Source: Thiobacillus sp. UBA6205
GTDB taxonomy: Bacteria; Pseudomonadota; Gammaproteobacteria; Burkholderiales; Thiobacillaceae
Assembly (NCBI GenBank): GCA_002421825.1
Contig: DISR01000081.1
Location: forward strand, 686 to 9,991
DNA: 9,306 nt
Direction: 5' to 3'
Below are positions 1 through 6,144 of this stretch, piece by piece. A program made the translations under genes and the position numbers. How positions within the stretch are numbered: position 1 is the stretch's first letter; each line of letters begins with the position of its first letter. The notes under the pieces were generated by a model. It did not search any database. It had not been told where the DNA came from and saw only the letters and a program-made list of their open reading frames with translations.

Positions 1-86
1 TAAACCTTGCGCGAGTTGGGCAGGGGTTGAATGGCGGCTTCGTCCACCGTGGCGGTGGCGGCGAGGAATTGGGGGTTGGCGTTCAT
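1..86 (-). CDS. thiC: ThiC, phosphomethylpyrimidine synthase (N-terminal 28 codons only)
   Basis: Reading the minus strand from the ATG at 86-84 gives a short N-terminus that begins MNANPQFL and ends PLPNSRKV, and the window edge then cuts it off. PLPNSRKVY near residue 25 is a typical ThiC N-terminal sequence. ThiC is a radical-SAM [4Fe-4S] enzyme that converts aminoimidazole ribotide to HMP phosphate for the pyrimidine half of thiamine. The catalytic core and cysteine motif lie outside the window. The start is supported by AGGAG five bases upstream. The TPP riboswitch immediately upstream independently supports a thiamine gene. The identity rests on a short fragment plus this context. Confidence 0.88.
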   Translation of the reverse strand, partial: MNANPQFLAATATVDEAAIQPLPNSRKV

Positions 87-91
87 GTGCG

Positions 92-96
92 CTCCT
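92..96 (-). promoter_or_regulatory. Ribosome binding site of thiC
   Basis: The minus strand reads AGGAG at 96-92, followed by five bases (CGCAC) and the ATG at 86. This is a near-ideal Shine-Dalgarno site and fixes the thiC start. It lies 5 bases past the T run of the terminator-like hairpin upstream, so full-length leader transcripts would expose it. Confidence 0.75.
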
Positions 97-100
97 GGGG

Positions 101-137
101 GAAAACGGGAAGCGCGGTCGATGGTTGGCGCTTCCCG
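101..137 (-). terminator. Terminator-like hairpin between the TPP riboswitch and thiC
   Basis: There is a perfect 10-bp inverted repeat. On the minus strand the arms are CGGGAAGCGC (137-128) and GCGCTTCCCG (115-106), separated by a 12-base loop. TTTT (105-102) and then C follow directly. A GC-rich stem followed by a U run, placed between an aptamer and a ribosome binding site, is the usual expression platform of a transcription-terminating riboswitch. The U run is short, so control could instead act at translation or be mixed. Confidence 0.62.
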
Positions 138-196
138 GGAATAATGGCGGAAAGCGCTTCACGCTTCACCAAGTCTAAATATCAGGAAGCGCAACA

Positions 197-282
197 CGCT
201 TCCCTACGCCGGAATGACCCGGATCAGGTTCCAAGGGTATGTCTCACTGCCGCAACCGAATCCGGCTGCCGCAGACCCCTAG
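197..282 (-). ncRNA. TPP riboswitch (THI element) controlling thiC
   Basis: The minus strand carries the conserved THI-box landmarks in order. CTAGGGG (282-276) opens P1. Next comes a CTGC...GCAG stem enclosing a short variable arm, then TGAGA (246-242), which belongs to the pyrimidine-binding side. ACCCTTGGAACCTGATC follows (about 238-222), then GGGTCATTCCGG and GCGTAGGG, which closes P1. Binding of thiamine pyrophosphate normally switches the downstream gene off. Position, strand and the thiC N-terminus all agree. The 3' edge is approximate, because the sequence past P1 (GGGAAGCG, 204-197) is also one arm of a downstream hairpin. Confidence 0.93.
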
Positions 283-292
283 CGATGGCCCG

Positions 293-321
293 AAATTAGC
301 CCAAATATGGAATAATTGCAA
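293..321 (-). promoter_or_regulatory. Possible sigma-70 promoter of the thiC leader
   Basis: On the minus strand TTGCAA (321-316; 4 of 6 matches to TTGACA) is followed by a 17-bp spacer and TAATTT (298-293; 3 of 6 matches to TATAAT). Transcription would start around 286, just before the aptamer. Spacing and location are good but the -10 element is weak, so this is a positional inference. Confidence 0.35.
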
Positions 322-357
322 GGCAGGCACCCGAATAACCCTTTGAAAATAAAGCCA

Positions 358-1011
358 ATGGATATCGAGCAAGCGCGTTTCAACATGGTGGAGCAGCAAA
401 TCCGGCCCTGGGATGTACTGGACCAGGCCGTGCTAGACCTGCTGTTCAAGGTGCGCCGCGAGGAATTCGTGCCCGCACCCTACCGTTCCCTGGCGTTCGT
501 GGACATGGAAATCCCGCTCGGCCACGGCGAAAGCATGTGGTCGCCCAAGCTCGAGGCCCGCTGCGTGCAGAGCCTGCAACTCAAGAAAACCGATCGCGTG
601 CTGGAAATCGGCACCGGCAGCGGTTATCTCACCGCCCTGCTCGCCAGCCTGGCCGGCAAGGTGCACAGCGTGGAAATCCATGCCGAGTTTCTCAAGGATG
701 CCGAAGCTCGGCTGAAGGCGCATGGCTTCGACAATGTCAGCCTGGAGGCGGGCGATGCCAGCCGCGGCTGGGAAAACCACGCGCCCTACGACGTCATCGT
801 GGCCACCGGCTCGCTGCCCGTCATTCCGGACATGCTGCCTGCCCAGCTCGCCCCCGGCGGCCGCCTGTTCGCAGTGGTGGGCGACGACCCGGTCATGAAT
901 GCACGGTTGACAAGCTGCGTATCGCGCGGCGCATACCGCAGCGAGAACCTGTTCGAAACCAGCCTGAAACCGCTCGTCAACGCATTGCAGCCCGAACGAT
1001 TCATTTTTTGA
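358..1011 (+). CDS. Protein-L-isoaspartate O-methyltransferase family protein (atypical Pcm)
   Basis: This 217-residue class I SAM methyltransferase of the Pcm family has the SAM-binding motif I VLEIGTGSGY at residues 81-90. It also has YDVIVATGS (144-152) and the late APGGRLFAVVG strand (165-175). The start at 358 gives MDIEQARFNMVEQQIRPWDV, the N-terminus common to the proteobacterial branch. An upstream in-frame TTG at 316 would only add unconserved residues. No strong ribosome site is visible. Where classical Pcm has a substrate loop like ISQPY, this protein has GESMWSPKLEA (57-67). It may therefore not repair isoaspartate; other substrates are possible. Its TGA overlaps the ATG of the rhodanese gene by one base, which suggests translational coupling. 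Family sure, exact activity uncertain. Confidence 0.9.
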   Translation: MDIEQARFNMVEQQIRPWDVLDQAVLDLLFKVRREEFVPAPYRSLAFVDMEIPLGHGESMWSPKLEARCVQSLQLKKTDRVLEIGTGSGYLTALLASLAGKVHSVEIHAEFLKDAEARLKAHGFDNVSLEAGDASRGWENHAPYDVIVATGSLPVIPDMLPAQLAPGGRLFAVVGDDPVMNARLTSCVSRGAYRSENLFETSLKPLVNALQPERFIF

Positions 1012-1328
1012 TGCGCCACCTGACGGTGCGCCAGCTCAAGGAAAGGCTGGAGCAGGGCGAACCGCCCGTGCTTCTGGACGTGCGCGAGGAATGGGAATTG
1101 GCGCGCTGCCGGCTGCCCGGGATCACCTGGATTCCCATGGGCCAGATCGTTGCGCGCATGCATGAGCTCGATCGGAGCGGGGAGATCGTCGTGGTTTGCC
1201 ATCACGGCATCCGCTCCTGGCAGGTGGCCAAATACCTGGAACATGAAGGCTTTGAAAACGTGATCAACCTGACCGGCGGCATTGATGCCTGGGCCAAGGA
1301 AGTGGACCCAGACATGCCGCTGTACTAG
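1011..1328 (+). CDS. Single-domain rhodanese-like sulfurtransferase
   Basis: This 105-residue protein is one rhodanese domain. It has the N-terminal LLDVREEWE (21-29), the active-site loop CHHGIRS with the presumed catalytic Cys63 (C-x-x-G-x-R), and the closing NLTGGIDAWAKEVDP. Such proteins carry a persulfide on the cysteine and pass sulfur between cytoplasmic partners. The acceptor here is unknown. The loop is six residues from Cys63 to Ser69, which fits sulfur rather than phosphate substrates. The start overlaps the preceding stop (TGATG) and has no ribosome site of its own. The tolC start follows after 10 bases, so the three genes are probably one transcript. Confidence 0.93.
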   Translation: MRHLTVRQLKERLEQGEPPVLLDVREEWELARCRLPGITWIPMGQIVARMHELDRSGEIVVVCHHGIRSWQVAKYLEHEGFENVINLTGGIDAWAKEVDPDMPLY

Positions 1329-1338
1329 AAAGAAGTGC

Positions 1339-2646
1339 ATGATGAAACCCAAACTGCCGAGCTTCCTGTTGATGGCCGCCTTAGGCCTGCCTGCATCCGC
1401 GGACAATCTGTCCGAAACCTACCGTGCGGCGCTTGCCCACGATGCCGGCTACGCCGCTGCGCAGGCTGCCTATCGTGCTGCCCAGGAGAAAACCCCGCAA
1501 GCACGCGCCGGCCTGTTGCCCAACGCCAACCTGAATGCGAACATCCGCCGAAATGATGTGGAAACCTCTCTCGGCGACAGCGAATTCAATTCCCGCGGCT
1601 GGGGCGTATCCGCCGCACAGCCGATTTATCGCGGGCAAAATTGGGTCGCCTACGACCAGGCCAAGGTCTCCGTGCAACTGGCCGAGAATCAGCTCAAGAT
1701 CGCCGGCCAGGATCTGGTTTTGCGCACCGCGACCGCCTATTTCGATGTGCTGCTGGCACAGGACAGCCTGCAATTCATCCACGCGCAAAAAGCCGCCATT
1801 ACCGAACAGCTGGCCGCCGCCAAGCGCAACTTCGAAGTGGGCACCGCCACCATCACCGACACGCACGAGGCACAGGCGCGCTTCGACCTGGCTACCGCCC
1901 AGGAAATCGCCGCACTGAACGGCCTCGAGATCAAGCGCCGCGCACTGCACACCCTCACCGGAAAAAATGTCGACACCCTGTCCATCCTGGTCTCCGATCC
2001 CGTTCTCGCCACGCCCGCACCAGCAAACATGGAAGAGTGGGCGTCGCGTGCGCTGGACGGCAATCTGCAAGTGCTCATCAGCCGGCAGGCCAAGCAGATC
2101 GCCGACCAGGAAATAGAGCGGGCGCGGCGCGGCCATCACCCTACGCTCGACCTGACCGCCAGTTACAGCGACAACGACAACCAGAACATCGGCGCCGGCA
2201 CGGTAGACAGCAAGGCCACCGTGATCGGCCTGGAGTTCTCGCTGCCGATTTATCAGGGCGGGCTCATCTCTTCGCAGGTGCGCGAGGCTGTGGCCAACCA
2301 GGAGAAAGCGCGTCAGGAGGCGGAGGATGCCCGGCGCAACGCTGCGCTGCAGGCCCGCCAGGCCTACCTCAATGTCACCAGTACGGAAGCGCAGGTCCGG
2401 GCGCTGGAAGCCGCGCTCGCCTCCAGCCAGAAGTCATTGGAATCGACCCAGCTTGGCCTGGAGGTGGGGGTACGCACCAATGTCGACGTACTGAACGCCC
2501 AGCAGCAACTTACCTCGGCGCAGCGCGATCTTGCCGCCGCACGCTATGATTTTCTGCTCTCGGTGCTGAGCCTGAAAGCGGCGGCCGGCGCATTGTCCGC
2601 CGCCGATCTGGAGGAAATCGACCGCCAACTGCTGGCTGCGAAGTAA
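1339..2646 (+). CDS. tolC: TolC-family outer-membrane efflux/secretion channel
   Basis: The 435-residue precursor has a short lysine-containing N-terminus, a hydrophobic stretch LLMAALGLPASA and a likely signal-peptidase site after Ala21 (ASA|DN). Two outer-membrane-factor repeats follow, at roughly residues 25-210 and 230-420. They are rich in Ala/Gln/Glu helices, and parallel strand motifs recur in both halves (VSAAQPIYRGQ and LEFSLPIYQGG). QLGLEVGVRTNVDVLNAQQQ and its first-half counterpart NFEVGTATITDTHEAQARF are hallmark TolC turns. Length is normal for the family. It should trimerise in the outer membrane and serve RND, MFS or type I exporters. No inner-membrane partner is nearby. The start is 1339 or 1342 (tandem ATGs) after AGAAAGAAG; an upstream in-frame ATG at 1282 lies inside the rhodanese gene and would bury the signal peptide. 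Confidence 0.95.
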   Translation: MMKPKLPSFLLMAALGLPASADNLSETYRAALAHDAGYAAAQAAYRAAQEKTPQARAGLLPNANLNANIRRNDVETSLGDSEFNSRGWGVSAAQPIYRGQNWVAYDQAKVSVQLAENQLKIAGQDLVLRTATAYFDVLLAQDSLQFIHAQKAAITEQLAAAKRNFEVGTATITDTHEAQARFDLATAQEIAALNGLEIKRRALHTLTGKNVDTLSILVSDPVLATPAPANMEEWASRALDGNLQVLISRQAKQIADQEIERARRGHHPTLDLTASYSDNDNQNIGAGTVDSKATVIGLEFSLPIYQGGLISSQVREAVANQEKARQEAEDARRNAALQARQAYLNVTSTEAQVRALEAALASSQKSLESTQLGLEVGVRTNVDVLNAQQQLTSAQRDLAAARYDFLLSVLSLKAAAGALSAADLEEIDRQLLAAK

Positions 2647-2649
2647 CCA

Positions 2650-2700
2650 GGGCCTGTCAACGCCGATTTCGCACCTGCTTGAAATTGGCGTCAACAGCCC
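2650..2700. terminator. Stem-loop filling the tolC/waaA convergent gap
   Basis: The 54-bp gap between the two stops is almost wholly one inverted repeat. Its core is ACGCCGATTTC (2660-2670) against GAAATTGGCGT (2681-2691), 11 pairs with one G-U and a 10-base loop. Outer pairs are CTGT/ACAG and GGG/CCC, separated by a 2x2 internal loop. It probably protects 3' ends or ends both converging transcripts. No T run follows on either strand, so it is not a textbook intrinsic terminator. Confidence 0.5.
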
Positions 2701-3954
2701 CTAAAGCTCCAGCAGCCTGAACGTTTTTTCCGCCGCTCCCTTGTGCGCGGCGGAAAAACGCTTTCCGGCATCCCCCATGCGCCGGCGCTCGCCACCGTCG
2801 GCGGAAAGCCCGGCTGCCTTGGCCGCCCAATCCTCGGCATCGGCCACACGCAGCGCAGCCCCCTGAGCGAGCGCGTCTTCTGTCGCCTGTTTGAAATTTT
2901 CCATGTGCGGGCCCACCAGCACGGGGCACCCAACGGCACAAGCCTCGATCAGGTTTTGCCCGCCGTAGGGCAGCAGACTGCCGCCGATCAGCGCGCAGTC
3001 GGCCGCCGCATAGTAGGCGAACATCTCGCCCAGACTGTCTCCCAGCCAGACACGGGTCGAATCCGACACCGGTGCATTCTCGCTGCGCCGCTGCAATCGC
3101 AACCCCTGGCTTTGCACCAGTCCGGCGATTTCGTCGAAGCGCTGCGGATGACGAGGAACCAGCGCCAGCAGTGCATCCGCAGGGGCCGTATTATCGAAGG
3201 CCCGCAGGATCAGCCTCTCTTCGCCGTCGCGCGTACTGGCGGCAAGCCACATCTTGCGGTTGCCGATGAACTCCCTGAACCGCCTGCCCAGGTCGAGCTG
3301 CGCCTGCGGCGGCTCGATGTCGAACTTGAGATTGCCGGTGACGGAAACATTCGACGCGCCCAGATCGCGCAGCCTTGCCGCATCCTCTTCGGTTTGCGCG
3401 GCCACGGCCATAAAGGCTTGCAGCGTCTCGCGCGTGAGCGCCGCAAACCTTTTGTAGCCGGCGGCCGACTTCTCCGACATCCTTGCATTCGCCAGCAGCA
3501 GCGGCACGCCCGCACGCTTCGCCTCGCGCACGAGGCTGGGCCACAGTTCGGTTTCCATGACGATGGCGCGCGCCGGCCGAGCGTTTTCGAGGAAGCGCCG
3601 CACCATCCAGGCATAGTCGTAGGGCAGGTAGCGCACGTGGGCACGGCCGCCGAACAACTGCTCCGCCGTGGCGCGGCCTGCCGGCGTCATGCAGGTGACC
3701 AGCACGGTTTTACCCAACGCCAGGAAGCGTTCCGCCAGCGGTGCGGCAGCCCGGGTCTCGCCTACCGACACCGCATGGATCCACACTGCCCCCGCCGGCG
3801 GCGGCGCGCCGAAACCGAAGCGCTCGGTGGCATTGCGCCAGTAGCCGCGCTCCTTCAGGCCGCGAACCAGCAGGCGCAGCGGAATGAAGGGCAGCGCCAG
3901 CCACAGCAGCAATGCATACAGCAAACGTTGCAGGAAAATCGCCATGGCCGCCAT
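2701..3954 (-). CDS. waaA: 3-deoxy-D-manno-octulosonic acid (Kdo) transferase
   Basis: This 417-residue GT30 glycosyltransferase has the expected family length. It transfers Kdo from CMP-Kdo to lipid A precursor on the cytoplasmic face of the inner membrane. An N-terminal hydrophobic anchor (about residues 6-27) is followed by WIHAVSVGETRAA, where Glu66 matches the family catalytic base. Then come ETELWPS (134-140), GNLKFD (207-212) and PRHPQRFDE (267-275). The C-terminal nucleotide-sugar site is GGSLLPYGGQNLIEA (324-338) with GPHMENF (348-354). Two start ATGs are possible (3954 or 3945); neither has a strong ribosome site. One versus two Kdo additions cannot be told from sequence. It converges on tolC and diverges from the epimerase gene. 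Confidence 0.96.
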   Translation of the reverse strand: MAAMAIFLQRLLYALLLWLALPFIPLRLLVRGLKERGYWRNATERFGFGAPPPAGAVWIHAVSVGETRAAAPLAERFLALGKTVLVTCMTPAGRATAEQLFGGRAHVRYLPYDYAWMVRRFLENARPARAIVMETELWPSLVREAKRAGVPLLLANARMSEKSAAGYKRFAALTRETLQAFMAVAAQTEEDAARLRDLGASNVSVTGNLKFDIEPPQAQLDLGRRFREFIGNRKMWLAASTRDGEERLILRAFDNTAPADALLALVPRHPQRFDEIAGLVQSQGLRLQRRSENAPVSDSTRVWLGDSLGEMFAYYAAADCALIGGSLLPYGGQNLIEACAVGCPVLVGPHMENFKQATEDALAQGAALRVADAEDWAAKAAGLSADGGERRRMGDAGKRFSAAHKGAAEKTFRLLEL

Positions 3955-3979
3955 TTTACGGGGGATGCCTGCCCCCTGC

Positions 3980-3985
3980 TAAAAT
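3980..3985 (+). promoter_or_regulatory. Possible -10 element for the epimerase gene
   Basis: TAAAAT matches TATAAT at 5 of 6 bases and sits 31 bases before the ATG at 4011. A weak -35 (TTACGG, 3956-3961) lies 18 bp upstream. Between them is a small GGGGG/CCCCC hairpin (3960-3964 with 3972-3976). This lies in the 56-bp divergent gap with waaA. The -35 is poor, so the call is tentative. Confidence 0.35.
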
Positions 3986-4010
3986 TCGGGGCTACCCAAC
4001 TGGAGATTGC

Positions 4011-5018
4011 ATGAAAATCCTGCTCACCGGCGCCGCCGGGTTTATCGGCATGCATGTCGCGCAGCTCCTGCTCGCGCGCGGCGAGGAAGTGGTCGGCATC
4101 GACAACCTCAACGACTACTACGACCCCGGCCTCAAACTGGCGCGGCTGGAACAATTGAAGCCGCACGCCAATTTCCGCTTCATCAAGGGCGACATTTCCG
4201 ACCGCATGGCGATGGAAGACCTGTTCGAGGCCGAACGCTTCAACCGCGTCATCAACCTCGCCGCCCAGCCCGGCGTGCGCTATTCGCTGAAAAACCCGCA
4301 CGCCTACATCCAGAGCAACGTGGTCGGTTTCGCCAACCTGCTGGAAGGCTGCCGCCACAACGGCGTCGAGCATTTCGTCTACGCCAGCTCCTCCAGCGTG
4401 TACGGCGCCAACACCAGGCTGCCCTTCTCGGTGGAAGACAACGTCGACCACCCGGTATCGCTCTATGCCGCCACCAAGAAATCCAACGAACTGATGGCGC
4501 ACACCTACTCGCACCTGTACGGCCTGCCCACCACGGGCCTGCGCTACTTCACCGTGTACGGCCCCTGGGGCCGTCCCGACATGTCGCCCTGGCTGTTCAC
4601 TTCCGCCATCCTCGAGGGCCGCCCCATCGACGTGTTCAACATGGGCAAGATGCGCCGCGACTTCACCTATGTCGAGGACATCGCCGAAGGCACGGTGCGC
4701 GTAATGGACCGCATTCCCCAGCCCAACCCGGCTTACGACCACGAACACGGCAGCCCGGCGGAGAGCCACGCGCCCTACCGCGTCTACAACATCGGCAACC
4801 ACCAGCCGGTGGAACTGATGAGCTTCATCGGCACCATCGAAAAAGCCCTGGGCAAGGAAGCGCAGAAGAACTACCTGCCCATGCAGCCGGGCGACGTCGA
4901 GGCGACCTACGCCGACATCGAGGCGCTGAAGCAGGCGGTGGGTTTCGAGCCGAAGACGCCGCTGGAATACGGCATCGGCAAGTGGGTGGCGTGGTACCGG
5001 CGCTACACCGGCAGTTGA
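4011..5018 (+). CDS. UDP-glucuronate 4-epimerase (NAD-dependent, extended SDR)
   Basis: This 335-residue extended short-chain dehydrogenase/epimerase has the NAD-binding GAAGFIG (7-13), VYASSSSVYG (123-132) and the catalytic pair Tyr152/Lys156 in YAATK. TVYGPWGRPDM (181-191) and GKMRRDFTYVEDIAEG (212-227) match UDP-glucuronate 4-epimerases (the CapI/LspL type) better than GalE. The reaction interconverts UDP-GlcA and UDP-GalA in the cytoplasm, supplying galacturonate for LPS core, O-antigen or capsule. The start is set by TGGAGA at 4001-4006, five bases from the ATG. An in-frame ATG at 3912 would add 33 unconserved residues overlapping waaA. Neighbouring waaA fits a surface-polysaccharide role, but no other sugar genes are adjacent. 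A related 4-epimerase specificity remains possible. Confidence 0.92.
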   Translation: MKILLTGAAGFIGMHVAQLLLARGEEVVGIDNLNDYYDPGLKLARLEQLKPHANFRFIKGDISDRMAMEDLFEAERFNRVINLAAQPGVRYSLKNPHAYIQSNVVGFANLLEGCRHNGVEHFVYASSSSVYGANTRLPFSVEDNVDHPVSLYAATKKSNELMAHTYSHLYGLPTTGLRYFTVYGPWGRPDMSPWLFTSAILEGRPIDVFNMGKMRRDFTYVEDIAEGTVRVMDRIPQPNPAYDHEHGSPAESHAPYRVYNIGNHQPVELMSFIGTIEKALGKEAQKNYLPMQPGDVEATYADIEALKQAVGFEPKTPLEYGIGKWVAWYRRYTGS

Positions 5019-5037
5019 TCCGCCCGGCGGGCCGCGG

Positions 5038-5910
5038 CTAGCGGCAAACCAGGGCGATTATTTCCGCCTTCTGTTTCTGCTGCGCGATGCCGATGGGCGT
5101 GGCGCCGCTGGAATGCCGCGCATTGGAATCCGCCCCCGCCTTGATCAGCAAGCCGACCATGTCGGCATAGCCGTTGGCGACCGCCTTGTGCAGCGGCGTC
5201 CAGCCATCGTTGTCTGGTTCGTTGACGTTTGCGCCATGCCCAAGCAGCACCGAGGCGATCCCGGCATGGCCCATCGCCGCCGCCTGCAATAGCGGCGTCA
5301 ACCCGGCAGTGCTCTTGAGATCGGCGGGAATGCCGGTTTCCAGCAGGCGCCGGGTCACGCTTTCAAACCCGCGATACGCAGCCCAGTGCAGCGGCCCGTA
5401 GCCGCGCGCGTCCTGCACGTCGGTCTTTGCGCCGGCATCGATCAGCATGTTTGCCGCGCTCTCGCTGCTCGTGAAGATCGCCACCATCAGCGGCGTCCAG
5501 CCCGCCTTGTTCTGCAGGTTGATGTCCACGCCTGCCCGCAGGAAAAGCTCGATGGCTTTCTCGTTCCCGAGTTCGACGGCGCGAAAGAACCCCTCCTTCG
5601 AATACTCGATCCCCTGCTCATCGAGGCCGCGCCGGGTCGTTTCGTTCGACCACACGTCCTCTGGCAGCGCCTTGGCCTGCATCGCCTCCGCATAAAGGTC
5701 GTGAAGGAAGTTGATTTCGCGCAGGACGTCGAGCGGGAAGCCCTGCCGGTCAGGCCTGTCGCTGAGGAACAGGCCGGTGAAATAGTGTTCCAGTTCCTCC
5801 TTGCCCCACAGCTCCATCACCTCGTTGAAGATGCGCGGGAACTGCCGCTCCAGAAGATGGGGATAGCGATCTTCGCGGCCTTTCAGCAAAGGCACCAGGA
5901 TAGGATGCAT
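5038..5910 (-). CDS. Ankyrin-repeat protein with a conserved-looking N-terminal helical region
   Basis: The protein has 290 residues. Residues about 104-290 form five full ankyrin repeats and one partial. Recognisable units are AGWTPLMVAIF (136-146), RGYGPLHWAAYRGF (169-182), AGLTPLLQAAAMGH (202-215), DGWTPLHKAVANGY (235-248) and SGATPIGIAQQKQ (268-280), with intervening LLETG/LLIKAGA helices. Residues 1-95 contain no ankyrin repeat. They are charged and helical (RYPHLLERQFPRIFNEVMELW; DRPDRQGFPLDVLREINFL), with no signal peptide or membrane segment, so the protein is probably cytoplasmic. The start has TTTGGAG six bases upstream. Ankyrin stacks bind proteins; the partner is unknown. The gene converges on the epimerase with 19 bp between stops, and no neighbour suggests a function. 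Confidence 0.9.
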   Translation of the reverse strand: MHPILVPLLKGREDRYPHLLERQFPRIFNEVMELWGKEELEHYFTGLFLSDRPDRQGFPLDVLREINFLHDLYAEAMQAKALPEDVWSNETTRRGLDEQGIEYSKEGFFRAVELGNEKAIELFLRAGVDINLQNKAGWTPLMVAIFTSSESAANMLIDAGAKTDVQDARGYGPLHWAAYRGFESVTRRLLETGIPADLKSTAGLTPLLQAAAMGHAGIASVLLGHGANVNEPDNDGWTPLHKAVANGYADMVGLLIKAGADSNARHSSGATPIGIAQQKQKAEIIALVCR

Positions 5911-6144
5911 TCTTCACTCCAAAGACAACTCGGGCAATCAGGAATTCTGGACGGGCACCGGCGTCACCTGGCACCGCACACCGGCCAGCAGAGACAACAA
6001 CGGCATTTTCAAGGCCTATCTTCAATTCCCCGGAACAAAGCGGGCGGGCAGCGGCCAGGCATCCGCCAATTTGCGGCCTGACCGGGGCGACTTGCATGGC
6101 TGTTTGCAATAAGTTCCTTGCTGTTGGCGTGACGGCGCACAACA
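5911..6144. other. 234-bp stretch without a convincing gene
   Basis: This lies downstream of folM and upstream of the ankyrin gene, both on the minus strand. It must hold the ankyrin ribosome site (GGAG at 5920-5917) and probably its promoter. One modest stem-loop is visible: CAGGC (6056-6060) with GCCTG (6076-6080) and an inner CGC/GCG, without a T run. A plus-strand frame stays open from before 5936 to a TAA near 6113 without a credible start. A minus-strand ORF starting near 6145 also crosses it. Neither looks like a known protein. I see no tRNA or mobile element. Confidence 0.5.

Noticed and set aside
27..299. 90-codon plus-strand frame at the left end
   Set aside because: It is antisense to the thiC start and the TPP riboswitch, with no ribosome site or protein resemblance.
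301..357. Promoter for the Pcm-like gene (AATAAT near 311-316)
   Set aside because: The -10-like hexamer has no acceptable -35 at 16-18 bp, so I could not support a promoter call.
537..1010. Long N-terminal extension of the rhodanese reading frame
   Set aside because: The extension is an Arg/Ala/Gly-rich shadow of the Pcm-like gene; the rhodanese domain begins at the ATG at 1011, which overlaps the preceding stop.
2743..4014. 423-codon plus-strand open frame opposite waaA
   Set aside because: It is the antisense of a strongly conserved Kdo transferase, is rich in Arg/Gln/His as GC-rich shadow frames are, and shows no domain.
3855..4802. 315-codon minus-strand open frame opposite the epimerase
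   Set aside because: Low-complexity Val/Gly/His/Asp composition typical of an antisense shadow; the plus-strand epimerase explains the region.
5018..5040. GC-rich CCGCC/GGCGG mini-palindrome between the epimerase and ankyrin stops
   Set aside because: The stem is only about 4 bp with no T run, in a 19-bp gap of very GC-rich sequence; too weak to call a terminator.
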